Assembly: GCF_036625195.1 (NCBI RefSeq)
Contig: NZ_JAZKUG010000001.1
Coordinates: forward strand, 3,844,001 to 3,908,000
Length of the DNA stretch: 64,000 nucleotides
Source: Accumulibacter sp.
GTDB lineage: Bacteria > Pseudomonadota > Gammaproteobacteria > Burkholderiales > Rhodocyclaceae
Direction: 5' to 3'
Shown: in pieces, positions 1 to 11,254 of the stretch
Numbering within the stretch: position 1 is the stretch's first letter
How the letters are laid out: each line of letters begins with the position of its first letter
Notes under the pieces: model-generated
Seen by the model: the letters and a program-made list of their open reading frames with translations, nothing else
What the model was told of the DNA's origin: nothing
Databases searched by the model: none
Made by a program: the position numbers and the translations under genes

Positions 1-1
1 C

Positions 2-478
2 CTCAGCAACCTCTTCCAGGGCGAGAACAAGGTGTGGAACTACGGCCTGCCGATCAGCATGCCGATCTTCACCGCCGGCGCGCTGGCGGGACAGTTGCAA
101 TCCGCCGAGGCGACACAGCAGCAGGCGCTGTTCAGCTACCAGAAGGCGATTCAGGAGGCTTTCCGCGAGGTCAACGATGCGCTGATCAACCAGGACCGGA
201 CGCGCGAGCAGTTGCACGCACAGCGGCGTCAGGTCGAAGCCCTGCAGCAGTACGCCGCCACCGCCCGCCTGCGCTACGACAATGGCTACACCAGCTTCAT
301 CGAGGTCCTCGACGCCGAACGCAGCCTGTTCAGCGTGCAACTGCAGTACACGCAGACCCAGGGGACGGAGTTCCAGGCGATGATCAGTCTGTACCTGGCC
401 ATGGGTGGCGGCTGGGTCAACGAAGCGGATCGGCTCGCCGGCAAGGCGGACGACGTCGCTGCAGCCAGGCAACCGTGA
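2..478 (+). CDS. Efflux transporter outer membrane factor, NodT/TolC family (5' end outside window)
   Basis: The frame is open from the window edge; 158 C-terminal residues are present. Residues GLPISMPIFTAG are the conserved entry to the second beta-barrel/coiled-coil repeat of NodT-type outer membrane factors. They are followed by long amphipathic helices rich in Q, A and E, and by the family motif RYDNGYTSFIEVLDAER near the end of the helical barrel. The family forms trimeric outer-membrane channels that export substrates with an RND or ABC inner-membrane pump and a periplasmic adaptor; those partners would lie upstream of the window. PPK2 starts 65 bases downstream with its own ribosome-binding site. 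Substrate cannot be inferred. Confidence 0.9.
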   Translation, partial: LSNLFQGENKVWNYGLPISMPIFTAGALAGQLQSAEATQQQALFSYQKAIQEAFREVNDALINQDRTREQLHAQRRQVEALQQYAATARLRYDNGYTSFIEVLDAERSLFSVQLQYTQTQGTEFQAMISLYLAMGGGWVNEADRLAGKADDVAAARQP

Positions 479-543
479 GCGTGCCAGCCGGCGGGCGCTG
501 CCCGGTCCAGCAGCGCCAGGATGCAACCGCAAAGGAGAGAAAC

Positions 544-1434
544 ATGGGCAAGAAGGGCAAGAAGGGCAAAGCGGCAAGGAAAACCAAATTGAAAGAACTC
601 GGTCCGCCCGAAGCCGCGACTGGCGTGGCGACAACCGAGGCAGCCGAGCAGCCAGCGCGGAAAATGTCGTCGAAAGAGTATTACCGGGAACTCGAGCAGC
701 TCGAGGGCGAACTCGCCCACCTGCAGAGCTGGGTGATCGAAAAGGGACTGAAGGTGGTGATCGTCTTCGAGGGACGTGACGGCGCCGGCAAGGGTGGCAC
801 GATCAAGGCGATCACCGGCCGCGTCAGCCCGCGGTTCTTCCGCGTCGTCGCCTTGCCGGCGCCGACCGAGCGCGAGAAGACGCAGATGTACGTGCAGCGT
901 TATCTGCCCCACCTGCCGGCAGCCGGCGAAGTGGTGATCTTCGACCGCAGCTGGTACAACCGCGCCGGCGTCGAACGGGTGATGGGATTCGCCAGCGACG
1001 AGCAGGTGCAGGGATTCCTGCGGCTGGCGCCGCTGTTCGAGAAACTGATGGTCGATGGCAACCAGATCATCCTGCGCAAGTACTGGCTCGAGGTCGACAT
1101 GGACGAGCAGACCCGCCGGCTCGAAGCGCGCATCACCGATCCGCGCAAGCAATGGAAGCTGTCGCCGATGGATCTCAAGTCGTACAGCCGCTGGTACGAC
1201 TACTCACGTGCCCGCGACGACATGTTCCGGGCCACCGATACCGACTGGGCGCCGTGGTTCGTCGCGCGCTCGGACGACAAGAAGCGGGTGCGCCTCAACA
1301 TCATCAAGCATCTGTTGAGCAGCATTCCCTACGAGGTCGCCAAGGCACCGAAGATCAGCCTGCCACGGCGACAGAAACCGGGTGACTACGTGGACCCCGG
1401 TCTGCCGCTGAAGTACGTTCCCGAGGTCTACTGA
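544..1434 (+). CDS. ppk2: Polyphosphate kinase 2 (class I PPK2)
   Basis: The 296-residue protein has a lysine-rich N-terminal tail (residues 2-16), then the PPK2 P-loop kinase fold. The Walker A motif GRDGAGKGG is at residues 77-85 and the Walker B/lid motif FDRSWYNRAG at 133-142; both are diagnostic of PPK2. The family transfers phosphate between polyphosphate and nucleoside diphosphates, and single-domain class I enzymes mainly make ATP or GTP from polyphosphate. ATG 544 is chosen because AAAGGAGAG lies just upstream and the basic tail begins there. In a polyphosphate-storing bacterium this enzyme would draw on or balance the polymer; the pyrophosphatase at 31.5 kb acts on related chemistry. 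The basic tail might bind polyphosphate, which is inference. Confidence 0.95.
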   Translation: MGKKGKKGKAARKTKLKELGPPEAATGVATTEAAEQPARKMSSKEYYRELEQLEGELAHLQSWVIEKGLKVVIVFEGRDGAGKGGTIKAITGRVSPRFFRVVALPAPTEREKTQMYVQRYLPHLPAAGEVVIFDRSWYNRAGVERVMGFASDEQVQGFLRLAPLFEKLMVDGNQIILRKYWLEVDMDEQTRRLEARITDPRKQWKLSPMDLKSYSRWYDYSRARDDMFRATDTDWAPWFVARSDDKKRVRLNIIKHLLSSIPYEVAKAPKISLPRRQKPGDYVDPGLPLKYVPEVY

Positions 1435-1491
1435 ACAACCTTGCCACTGCGGGCGACGGCACCGTCGCCCGCCCCACCGGAGGTACCTGAC

Positions 1492-1857
1492 ATGCGCATT
1501 GCCCTTCTTGCCGCCGCCGCTACGCTCACCGCCACCGCCCACGCGGTTCCACCCGACCAGTACCGCATCCGCAATGCCGGCGAACTGGTGAAGGTGTGCA
1601 GCGTACCGGAGTCGGATCCCGACCACGCCACCGCCCTCGCCTTCTGCCATGGCGTCCTGGCCGGAGCCTACGGCTATTACGACGCATCGACACAACCCGC
1701 CGACCGCTTCGTCTGCGTTCCCGACCCCAGCCCCAAGCGCTCGCAGGTGGCGAGTGACTTCGTCGCCTGGGCCAACGCCCGCCCGCAACTGATGAACGCG
1801 GGTGCGATCGACACCCTCTTCCGCTTTGCCGGCGAGAAGTACCCTTGCCGCAAGTAG
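1492..1857 (+). CDS. Rap1a/Tai-family exported small protein
   Basis: 121 residues with an N-terminal signal peptide (MRIALLAAAATLTATAHA, cleavage after about residue 18). The mature part has the Rap1a/Tai pattern: ELVKVCS, then AFCHGVLAGAYGYYDA, then a C-terminal KYPC, with four cysteines that could form two disulfides. Family members are known as periplasmic immunity proteins against type VI amidase effectors, but many copies stand alone. No effector or type VI gene is visible nearby, so an immunity role here is unproven. The start ATG follows GGAGGTACCTGAC. The next gene is 46 bases downstream on the same strand. Confidence 0.75.
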   Translation: MRIALLAAAATLTATAHAVPPDQYRIRNAGELVKVCSVPESDPDHATALAFCHGVLAGAYGYYDASTQPADRFVCVPDPSPKRSQVASDFVAWANARPQLMNAGAIDTLFRFAGEKYPCRK

Positions 1858-1903
1858 TGGCGCGCGGCCGCCTGGAAAGACCACGTACATGAGGAGTAGA
1901 ACG

Positions 1904-2188
1904 ATGAAACATGGATTGATCGGCGTTCCGTTGCTGGCGGGCATGCTCGCCATCGGCGGCTGCGCCAACATGAGCTCGACCGAGCAGCGCACCTTGAGCG
2001 GCGCCGCCATCGGCACCGGCGCCGGCGTCGTGGTGGGCGCGGTCACCGGCGAGTGGGCGTGGGCAGCGGGTGGCGCGGCGATCGGCGCTGCCGGGGGCTT
2101 CCTCTACGACCAGCAGCAGCAAAGGGAGCAACGCGCCTACCAGCAGGGCGTCCAGGCAGGCAAGGCGAAGGCGACACCGGCCAAGTAG
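1904..2188 (+). CDS. Glycine-zipper outer-membrane lipoprotein-like protein
   Basis: 94 residues. A lipoprotein signal ends in the lipobox-like IGGC at about residues 17-20. Two glycine-zipper stretches follow (GAAIGTGAGVVVGAVTG and GGAAIGAAGGFLYD), then a charged Q/R-rich tail. This is the layout of Gly-zipper proteins of the YMGG/OmpA-associated type, which insert in or attach to the envelope. GAGGAG lies 9 bases before ATG 1904. An upstream ATG at 1889 is closed at once by TAG, so it is not the start. Exact role unknown; probably envelope stability or stress. Confidence 0.75.
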   Translation: MKHGLIGVPLLAGMLAIGGCANMSSTEQRTLSGAAIGTGAGVVVGAVTGEWAWAAGGAAIGAAGGFLYDQQQQREQRAYQQGVQAGKAKATPAK

Positions 2189-2331
2189 TGATGAGGGGCG
2201 GGAGCACCGCCCCGCAGGTGCCTGCCGTAGCTCGTGTCGGAATGCACGGTCCAGTACCGACGCCCGTGCGTCGGTCGGCCCCTTGTGGAACCGTGTCCGA
2301 CGGAAAAGGCGGGCAAGCGGGCGCGGACTAT

Positions 2332-2830
2332 TCCGGGTTGAGTTCGTCCCAGGCACGCGGGTGATCGTTCTCCAGCAGCGGCCGCAGCAGGCACCGCGGC
2401 CTGCAACAGGTCCTTCTCGGACTTGCCCCCCACCGATCAACCTGCAACTGGGACGCCATGAGCTTGTGCAGGGCGAAACGCTCGGGCAACGGCACCCGAA
2501 CCATGCAGCACCCTTCCCTGGCCAGCAACAGACTCGCCAGCAGATAACTCAGGTGGTGGCTGCCTTGGTTTCGACGACGGCAAGCCGGAGAGCCCGGGCC
2601 GTCGCATCCGGTTCGGGCGCTCCGATGGGGCCAGCCACGTACCGTTCGCGCTTCTTTCCGTCGCCGTCGTAGAACTGGTGGGCGCAAAAGCGAAACCCAT
2701 CGGCGTTGCTGCGCTCCAGTACGCTCCCGGCGGTGCCGACGAAGACCGTGGCCTGCCCACGGGCGTGGCTCGCGAGGTCGGCAGAGAGAACCATCAGGGC
2801 AGGAGGATGGAAGCGGTGCAGCGCAGGCAT
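2332..2830 (-). pseudogene. Remnant of a GSU2403-type nucleotidyltransferase-fold gene
   Basis: Three protein-like pieces lie end to end on the minus strand in different frames. The first (2830 to 2552) reads VFVGTAGSVLERSN, then FYDGDGKKRERYVAGP. The second (2552 to 2433) reads SYLLASLLLAREGCC then VRVPLPERFALHKL. The third (2433 to about 2332) reads GGKSEKDLLQAAV. From memory these match the N-terminal, late and C-terminal parts of the GSU2403/NTP_transf_8 family of roughly 320 residues. The central half, including the nucleotidyltransferase core, is missing at about 2552, and a second frameshift lies near 2433. The assignment rests on recalled motifs. The alternative is unrelated reading frames, but the shared order and sense of the pieces argue against that. 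Confidence 0.5.
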
Positions 2831-3078
2831 TGGCGTTGACGGGTATCCGTCGGAAAAGCAGAGTAGTGGATACGGTCGACACTCGTCAGGCCTGCGTCAA
2901 CGAAACGGCGGACTGGCAGCAAGGAACCCGGTGCCCGGGGCTGCACCCCAGGACTGGCTCATATCGAAGCCCAAGGTTCAATGTGCAGGCCGCCCCGGCG
3001 AGTCTCGCCACGGCAGCGATGCCGCAGCCGATTGCCTATAATTCATTGGCAGGCATTCTCTACGGAAGGAGTTCTTGG
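2831..3078. other. Intergenic region upstream of DUF2252
   Basis: No gene is recognised. A TATAAT hexamer at 3037-3042 sits 37 bases before the DUF2252 start and is the likely -10 element; no good -35 is seen 16-18 bases above it. The open frame that continues upstream of the DUF2252 ATG has no protein-like character. Confidence 0.4.
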
Positions 3079-4497
3079 ATGAAAAGGGGCAAGACGGATG
3101 ACATCGGGGCAGTTGCCAGCAACGATCTGCAGGCAGCGGTCCTTTCACCCGATGAGCGTCGTGCGCAGGGCAAGGCCCTGCGCGAAGCAGCGCCGCGCGA
3201 GGCGCAGGGCGGCTGGAAGGCGCCGAAGAAGCGACGCGATCCGCTCGAGCTGTTGGTCGAATCGAATGTCGGTCGTTTGCCTGAACTCGTGCCGATCCGC
3301 TTCGGCCGCATGCTGCAGTCGCCGTTTGCCTTCTACCGCGGCTCGGCTGCGATCATGGCCGCCGATCTGGCAACGACGCCAACCTCCGGCATCCGGGTGC
3401 AGGCCTGCGGCGACGCGCACCTGCTGAATTTCGGCGGCTTTGCCACGCCCGAACGGCAGGTGGTGTTCGACATCAACGACCTCGATGAGACGCTGCCCGC
3501 GCCCTGGGAATGGGATCTCAAGCGCCTGACGGCGAGTGTCGTGATTGCCGCACATCATCTTCGGCTCAATGAGAGCGAAGCGGCAAAAGCGGCGACGGCG
3601 ACCGTGCGCGCGTATCGGGAACGGATGGCCGACTATTCCTCGATGCGCGCGCTCGAAGTCTGGTACGACACGATTACCGTCGAGCGCGTGATGGCTGAAG
3701 CCGGCAGCGAGGAGGTCAGGAAGCGAATCGCCCGACGGCTGCAGAAGGCCCGCCAGCAGAGCGCTGCCGAATTCATCTTCCCGAAGCTTGCCGAACACCA
3801 CGGCGCGCTGCCCCGGATCAAGGATGATCCACCGCTGATCTTTCACCACAGCGAGGAGCAGACCCCGGGATTTGCGACGCAGTACAGAGACGCCCTGGCC
3901 AGCTATCGCGAGTCGCTGGCCGAGCACGTGCGCGTGCTGTTCGACCGTTTCCGTTTTTTCGATCTGGCAGCCAAGGTCGTCGGGGTTGGCAGCGTCGGCA
4001 CCAGGTGTTCGATCGCGCTGTTCATGGCCGCCGACAATGACCCACTCTTCCTGCAGGTCAAGGAGGCGAGGGCGTCGGTGCTCGAGCCGTATGCTGGGCA
4101 GAGCCTCCATGCGAACCATGGCCAGCGCGTGATTGCCGGGCAGCGCCTGATGCAGGTCGCTTCCGACATCTTCCTCGGCTGGACCAGAGGACTGGATGGC
4201 ACGGATTACTACATCCGCCAACTGCGCGACGTCAAGATCAGCGCGATCATCGAGGGCTGGGACGTCGACCTCCTGCTGGCCTACGGCAGACTCTGTGCCT
4301 GGGCACTGGCGCGGGCGCATGCACGTTCCGGCGACGCGGCACTGATCGCCGGCTACATGGGTTCGAACACCGCCTTCGACGATGCGATCTGCGAGTTCGC
4401 CGTCGAGTACAGCGACCAGAATCAGCGTGACTACCGAGCTTTCGTCAAGGCAGTCCGCGAAGGACGACTCGAGGCCCAGGTCGAGGACGGTCCGTGA
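3079..4497 (+). CDS. DUF2252 family protein
   Basis: 472 residues. Family signatures are visible: RFGRMLQSPFAFYRGSA, then CGDAHLLNFGGF, then FDINDLDETLPAPWEWDLKRL. The D-x-H-x-x-N and D-x-N-D patterns resemble the catalytic loops of aminoglycoside phosphotransferase/kinase-like folds, so a phosphotransferase-type activity is often suspected; no substrate is established. ATG 3079 is chosen because GGAAGGAG precedes it by 8 bases, although the frame is open further upstream. The gene ends in a GTGA overlap with the SulP transporter start, so the two are probably translated together. A TATAAT at 3037-3042 is the likely promoter. Confidence 0.85.
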   Translation: MKRGKTDDIGAVASNDLQAAVLSPDERRAQGKALREAAPREAQGGWKAPKKRRDPLELLVESNVGRLPELVPIRFGRMLQSPFAFYRGSAAIMAADLATTPTSGIRVQACGDAHLLNFGGFATPERQVVFDINDLDETLPAPWEWDLKRLTASVVIAAHHLRLNESEAAKAATATVRAYRERMADYSSMRALEVWYDTITVERVMAEAGSEEVRKRIARRLQKARQQSAAEFIFPKLAEHHGALPRIKDDPPLIFHHSEEQTPGFATQYRDALASYRESLAEHVRVLFDRFRFFDLAAKVVGVGSVGTRCSIALFMAADNDPLFLQVKEARASVLEPYAGQSLHANHGQRVIAGQRLMQVASDIFLGWTRGLDGTDYYIRQLRDVKISAIIEGWDVDLLLAYGRLCAWALARAHARSGDAALIAGYMGSNTAFDDAICEFAVEYSDQNQRDYRAFVKAVREGRLEAQVEDGP

Positions 4498-6224
4498 GTC
4501 CTGCGCCGGATGCCGAGGCATCGCAAGCCGCAAACGCCCAGGCACGCGAAGCCGCGGTTACCGGCTGGCGCGCGGTCTTTCCCCCGGCACAGTGGCTCGC
4601 CTCGTATCGGACAACCTGGCTGGCACACGACGCGGTCGCGGGCGTTACACTGGCCGCCTACGGCATCCCGGTGTCGCTCGCCTACGCCTCGCTCGCCGGC
4701 CTGCCGCCGCAATACGGCATCTACTGCTATCTCGTTGGCGGCCTGTTCTATGCGCTGTTCGGGTCGTCACGCCAGCTGGCGATCGGTCCCACCTCGGCGA
4801 TCTCGATGCTGGTCGGCGTCACCGTCGCCGGCATGGCGCAGGGCGATCCGGGACGCTGGGCGTCGATTGCCGCACTGACTGCGCTGGTCATCGCGCTCAT
4901 GTGCGTGCTGGCGTGGCTGTTCCGCCTGAGTTCGCTGGTCAACTTCATCAGCGAAACCATCCTCCTGGGTTTCAAGGCGGGCGCGGCACTGACCATTGCG
5001 GTGACCCAACTGCCCAAGCTGTTCGGCGTCCAGGGTGGTGGGCACGGCTTCTTCGAATCCGTCGTCACCCTGGCCGGCCAGCTCCCGGATACCAATTTTG
5101 CCGTGCTCGCTTTCGGTCTGGCCGCGCTCGCGGTGTTGCTGCTCGGGGAGAAGTTCCTGCCGGGGCGCCCGGTCGCGCTCCTGGTAGTGGTAGTTTCGAT
5201 TGTCTTGCTGTCGCTGACCCCACTCGGCGAGCACGGCTTCAGGATCGTCGGCGCATTGCCGCAGGGTCTGCCCGACTTTCGGCTACCGGACTTGCGGGTA
5301 CGCGATGTTGACGGGGTGATCCCCCTCGCCTTCGCCTGCCTGTTGCTCGCCTACGTCGAAAGTGTTTCGGCCGCGCGCGCGCTGGCGCAGGCCCGCGGTT
5401 ACGAGATCGATGCGCGCCAGGAACTTCTCGGAATCGGCGCGGCGAACCTGGCTGCGGGACTCTTCCAGGCCTATCCGGTTGCCGGCGGCCTGTCGCAGTC
5501 GTCGGTCAACGACAAGGCCGGCGCCCGGACACCGCTCGCTCTGGTTTTCGCCTCGGTGACGATCGGCCTTTGCCTGATGTACCTGACGGAACTGCTGTAC
5601 AACCTGCCGAACGTGGTTCTGGCAGCGATCGTGCTGGTTGCCGTCAAGGGCCTCATCAACATCGGCGAACTGCGACATCTGTGGCGAGTCAGCCGTTTCG
5701 AGTTCGGCGTCTCGATGGTCGCCTTCACCGGTGTTCTGGTACTCGGCATTCTCAAGGGAGTGATCGTCGCCGTCCTGGTGTCGCTCCTGCTGCTCATCCG
5801 ACGCGCCGCACACCCGCACGTCGCCTTCCTCGGTCGCATTCCGGGGACGCGGGTTTACTCCGACATCGGGCGCAATCCGGACAACGTGGGCGTCCCCGGA
5901 GCGCTGCTGCTGCGCGTCGAGTCGTCGCTGCTCTACTTCAACGTCGAGCATGTGCGGGCAGCGATCTGGCAGCGGATCCAAGCCGCGCCCGAACCGGTGT
6001 CGCTGGCCGTCTTCGACCTGTCGACTTCGCCGACGGTCGATCTCGCCGGCGCACGCATGCTGGCGAGGCTGCATCAGGAACTGCAGGCAGCGGGGATACG
6101 CCTGCGGCTGGTGGCCGCACACGCTGCGGCGCGCGACATCCTGCGCGCCGAGGGGCTCGAGGAAAGCGTTGGCGCTCTGGATCGCCGAACCACGGTTGCC
6201 GACGTCGTCGACGAGTCGATGTGA
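4494..6224 (+). CDS. SulP-family anion transporter with STAS domain
   Basis: 576 residues. The N-terminal half contains the SulP signature (AVAGVTLAAYGIPVSLAYASLAGL, then PQYGIYCYLVGG and ALFGSSR), followed by 10 or more hydrophobic segments to about residue 430. A cytosolic STAS domain covers about residues 450-560 (SLLYFNVEHVRAAIW, VFDLSTSPTVDLAGARML). SulP proteins move sulfate, bicarbonate or other anions with H+ or Na+. The start is a GTG that overlaps the DUF2252 stop in GTGA, so initiation probably depends on translation of the upstream gene. The substrate cannot be told from sequence; no sulfur or carbon-fixation genes are adjacent. Confidence 0.9.
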   Translation: MSPAPDAEASQAANAQAREAAVTGWRAVFPPAQWLASYRTTWLAHDAVAGVTLAAYGIPVSLAYASLAGLPPQYGIYCYLVGGLFYALFGSSRQLAIGPTSAISMLVGVTVAGMAQGDPGRWASIAALTALVIALMCVLAWLFRLSSLVNFISETILLGFKAGAALTIAVTQLPKLFGVQGGGHGFFESVVTLAGQLPDTNFAVLAFGLAALAVLLLGEKFLPGRPVALLVVVVSIVLLSLTPLGEHGFRIVGALPQGLPDFRLPDLRVRDVDGVIPLAFACLLLAYVESVSAARALAQARGYEIDARQELLGIGAANLAAGLFQAYPVAGGLSQSSVNDKAGARTPLALVFASVTIGLCLMYLTELLYNLPNVVLAAIVLVAVKGLINIGELRHLWRVSRFEFGVSMVAFTGVLVLGILKGVIVAVLVSLLLLIRRAAHPHVAFLGRIPGTRVYSDIGRNPDNVGVPGALLLRVESSLLYFNVEHVRAAIWQRIQAAPEPVSLAVFDLSTSPTVDLAGARMLARLHQELQAAGIRLRLVAAHAAARDILRAEGLEESVGALDRRTTVADVVDESM

Positions 6225-6263
6225 AGGTCGCGTCAACGATTCGCGAATCTCCCGGCACTGGCG

Positions 6264-6434
6264 ATGAGGAGAAAAGGAACAGCGTGGTGCCGGCAATCAG
6301 CGCTGAACTGGTTCCCCTACCATCGGGGCTCCTGCTTCACCTTTTTCTTGGTGTTCCAGGCTGCCGAGGGCGAAAAGGAAGTTCAGCGCATCCTCGATTC
6401 GGTGCGGTACGTCGACCATCCGCCGCCGCGCTGA
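6264..6434 (+). other. Possible gene remnant or small ORF between convergent genes
   Basis: A 56-codon frame in the 254-base gap after the SulP gene ends in FFLVFQAAEGEKEVQRILDSVRYVDHP, which looks like the amphipathic C-terminal helix of a folded protein. No ribosome-binding site precedes its ATG (the AGGAG lies just after it). The most likely readings are the tail of a deleted gene or chance. No function can be given. Confidence 0.25.
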
Positions 6435-6478
6435 CCGGCGCGCTACGGGCAAGCCGCCCATCCGCGAGCCTGAGGAGT

Positions 6479-8683
<2,205 letters not shown>

Positions 8684-9001
8684 TGCGTGCTCCTCGCGGC
8701 GGCGGGGTGGTCAGGCGGCTCAAGGGGAGCGGTGAGTATAGGTCAAGCGCGGTCGCCTGGCGGTCATCAGCCCAGATGAGCCACGCTGTCGACCAGGGGT
8801 GCCACACCGCGCGCATGCGGCTTGCCTTTTCTCGCCAGCCCGGCCGGAAGTGTTGTAAGGTTTGCCGCTGCCCGGCGACCCGACCGGGAGTGGCGGCATG
8901 CGCGCCTGACGCAGCCGGCGGCCTGACCGCTCCGGGATCGACGGAAGCCGGAAGTTCGAGACATCCGAAACCACCACTGGACACGACTGGAGAACGCGGA
9001 A
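8684..9001. other. Divergent intergenic region between the YyaL gene and egtD
   Basis: These 318 bases must hold the promoters of both divergent genes. I see no clear -35/-10 pair and no coding pattern. GGAGAACGCGGA just before position 9002 is the likely egtD ribosome-binding site. Confidence 0.4.
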
Positions 9002-9937
9002 TTGCCCCCAGATTCCCCTGCCCTTGCCGCAGAAATCACGGAAATCGCCGCCGGGCTTGGCGCGGCGCGGGCCGCCATTTCCCCGAAGTATTTCTACGAT
9101 GCCGAGGGCTCGGTGCTCTTCGAGCGGATTACGCGCTTGCCGGAGTACTACCTCACGCGTACCGAGCGCGCGATCATGCAGGCCCACGGCGAGGAAATCG
9201 GTCGGCAGATCGGCCGCGGCGCGACGGTGATCGAACTCGGCGCCGGCAACTGCGAAAAGGCGCGCCACCTCTGCGCGCTGATCGAGCCGAGGTGCTTCGT
9301 CGCCGTCGACATCTCGGCCGACTTTCTGCACCGGGCCGTTGCTGGCCTGCGTGCCGCCTTTCCGGCGCTCGACGTTCGCCCCGTGGTCGCCGACCTCCTG
9401 GACGAGCTTGCCCTGCCCGACGACATTCCGACGGGTCGGCGGCTGGTCTTCTATCCCGGCTCGTCGATCGGCAACTTCGACCCACCGGCGGCGCTTGCCC
9501 TGCTGCGTCGCGTGCGCTGTCTGCTGGCCGCGGATGGCGCCTTGCTGATCGGTGTCGATCTGGTCAAGGACGTGGCTGTGCTCGAAGCGGCCTACGATGA
9601 TGCTGACGGGGTGACCGCCGCCTTCAACCTGAACGTCCTGAAGCACCTCAACCGGCTGCTCGGCGCCGATTTCGACCTCGCCCAATGGCGACACCGTGCC
9701 CTCTTCAACGGCGAGAAGTCGCGTATCGAGATGCATCTGGAGGCCCATGCCGACACGCTGGTGACGTGGCCGGGCGGTAGCCGGCACTTTCGCCGCGGCG
9801 AACGCATCCACACCGAGAACAGCTACAAGTACCGCATCGCCGATTTCGTCGGCCTGCTCGAGCACGCCGGCTTCGCCAGGCGCTCGTGCTGGACCGATCC
9901 CGGGCGCGGCTTTGCCGTGCTGCTTGCCCGACCCTGA
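9002..9937 (+). CDS. egtD: L-histidine N(alpha)-methyltransferase EgtD
   Basis: 311 residues. Family motifs include SPKYFYDAEGSVLFERIT at the N-terminus, then the SAM-binding motif VIELGAGNCEKARHL, then YPGSSIGNFDP and AAFNLNVLKHLNRLLGADFD. EgtD trimethylates histidine to hercynine, the first step of ergothioneine synthesis. The start is TTG at 9002, preceded by GGAGAACGC; no upstream ATG fits the conserved N-terminus. EgtB begins 22 bases after the stop, so the two form the minimal ergothioneine operon; EgtC and EgtE homologues are not in the window. Confidence 0.95.
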   Translation: MPPDSPALAAEITEIAAGLGAARAAISPKYFYDAEGSVLFERITRLPEYYLTRTERAIMQAHGEEIGRQIGRGATVIELGAGNCEKARHLCALIEPRCFVAVDISADFLHRAVAGLRAAFPALDVRPVVADLLDELALPDDIPTGRRLVFYPGSSIGNFDPPAALALLRRVRCLLAADGALLIGVDLVKDVAVLEAAYDDADGVTAAFNLNVLKHLNRLLGADFDLAQWRHRALFNGEKSRIEMHLEAHADTLVTWPGGSRHFRRGERIHTENSYKYRIADFVGLLEHAGFARRSCWTDPGRGFAVLLARP

Positions 9938-9959
9938 CGACCTCATGGAGTATGGCTCG

Positions 9960-11219
9960 ATGAATGCGAACCACCTCGCCGCCCGCTACCAGTTGCTGCG
10001 TGATGCCAGTCTGGCGCTGCTCGCCCCCCTGTCGGCAGAGGACTGCTGTGTGCAGTCGATGCCCGATGCGAGCCCGGTGAAATGGCATCTTGCGCATACC
10101 ACCTGGTTCTTCGAGACCTTCGTCCTCGAACGCTGGGAGCGCGACTTCAAGCCATTTCACGCCGCTTTCCGGGTGCTCTACAACTCGTACTACAACGCCG
10201 TCGGCGACAGGCACCCGCGGCCGCAGCGCGGGCTGTTGACGCGCCCGAATCTGAGCACGGTTCTCGCCTATCGCGCCGACGTCGATCGCCGCGTGCGCAT
10301 CCTGCTGGCCGCGAGCGAGGCAGATCCCGATCCGGATCTGGCGGCATTGCTCACCCTCGGGCTACACCATGAACAGCAGCATCAGGAACTGATCCTGACC
10401 GACCTCAAACACCTCTTTTCCCACAACCCCCTGGCCCCCGGCTACGCGGCCAGGCCGCCGGCGGCCGCAGCCGCACCGGCGATGAGCTGGCACGACTTTC
10501 CCGGCGGCATCGTCGCGATCGGTCATGCCGGCACCGACTTCTGCTACGACAATGAAACGCCGCGCCATCGCGTCTTCCTCGAGCCCTATCGGCTGGCCTC
10601 GCGCCTGGTCACCAACGGCGAGTTCCTGCAGTTCGTCGAGGCTGGAGGCTACGCCGATCCCGTGCATTGGCTCGCCGAGGGCTGGGACTGGCGGCTGGAG
10701 GAGAGCCGCCGCCAGCCGCTTTACTGGCAGCGGCCGGGGGATTGGCAGGAATTCACCCTGGGCGGCCTCGTTCCCCTCGATCGGCAGCGGCCGGTCGTGC
10801 ATGTCTCGTATTACGAGGCCGATGCCTACGCACGCTGGGCCGGGGCGCGGCTGCCGACCGAGGCGGAATGGGAGAACGCCGCCGCCACGCTGCCGGTTGC
10901 CGGCCACTTTGCCGGTCGGCGCGAGTTTCACCCCGCTGCCGCCGTCGCTGACGGTTTGGCGCAGTTGTTCGGCGACGCCTGGGAATGGACACGTTCGAGC
11001 TACGAACCGTATCCCGGTTTCCGCGCCGGAGCTGGCGCCGTGGGCGAGTACAACGGCAAGTTCATGGTCAATCAGTACGTCCTCCGCGGCGGTTCGTGCG
11101 TCACCCCCGACGCGCACGTGCGCGCCAGCTACCGCAACTTCTTCCCGGCATCGGCGTGCTGGCAATTCTCCGGCATCCGCCTCGCCCGCGACGCCGAGCA
11201 GGCGGACCACGGCGGCTGA
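9960..11219 (+). CDS. egtB: Ergothioneine biosynthesis sulfoxide synthase EgtB
   Basis: 419 residues. An N-terminal DinB-like domain carries the iron-binding histidines (WHLAHTTWFFE near the start, and LGLHHEQQHQELILTDLKH with the H-x3-H-x-E pattern). A C-terminal FGE-sulfatase-like domain follows (TNGEFLQFVEAGGY, ARLPTEAEWENAA, GDAWEWTRSSYEPY, VLRGGSCVTP). EgtB is a non-haem iron enzyme that joins hercynine with a thiol donor to give a sulfoxide. ATG 9960 is chosen because GGAG lies 9 bases upstream; ATG 9945 is an alternative. The FGE-like domain here is unrelated in role to the one in the broken NACHT gene at 62.5-63.4 kb. Confidence 0.95.
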   Translation: MNANHLAARYQLLRDASLALLAPLSAEDCCVQSMPDASPVKWHLAHTTWFFETFVLERWERDFKPFHAAFRVLYNSYYNAVGDRHPRPQRGLLTRPNLSTVLAYRADVDRRVRILLAASEADPDPDLAALLTLGLHHEQQHQELILTDLKHLFSHNPLAPGYAARPPAAAAAPAMSWHDFPGGIVAIGHAGTDFCYDNETPRHRVFLEPYRLASRLVTNGEFLQFVEAGGYADPVHWLAEGWDWRLEESRRQPLYWQRPGDWQEFTLGGLVPLDRQRPVVHVSYYEADAYARWAGARLPTEAEWENAAATLPVAGHFAGRREFHPAAAVADGLAQLFGDAWEWTRSSYEPYPGFRAGAGAVGEYNGKFMVNQYVLRGGSCVTPDAHVRASYRNFFPASACWQFSGIRLARDAEQADHGG

Positions 11220-11254
11220 ACCGCGCCCGTGGGCCGGCAGTGCCGATGCGTGGT

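Noticed and set aside
1492..1857. Type VI secretion immunity locus
   Set aside because: The Rap1a/Tai-like protein has no effector or secretion gene beside it, so only the family call is kept.
9960..11219. OvoA (ovothiol synthase) in place of EgtB
   Set aside because: OvoA carries a C-terminal methyltransferase fused to the EgtB-like part; here the protein ends after the FGE-like domain and a separate EgtD is adjacent.
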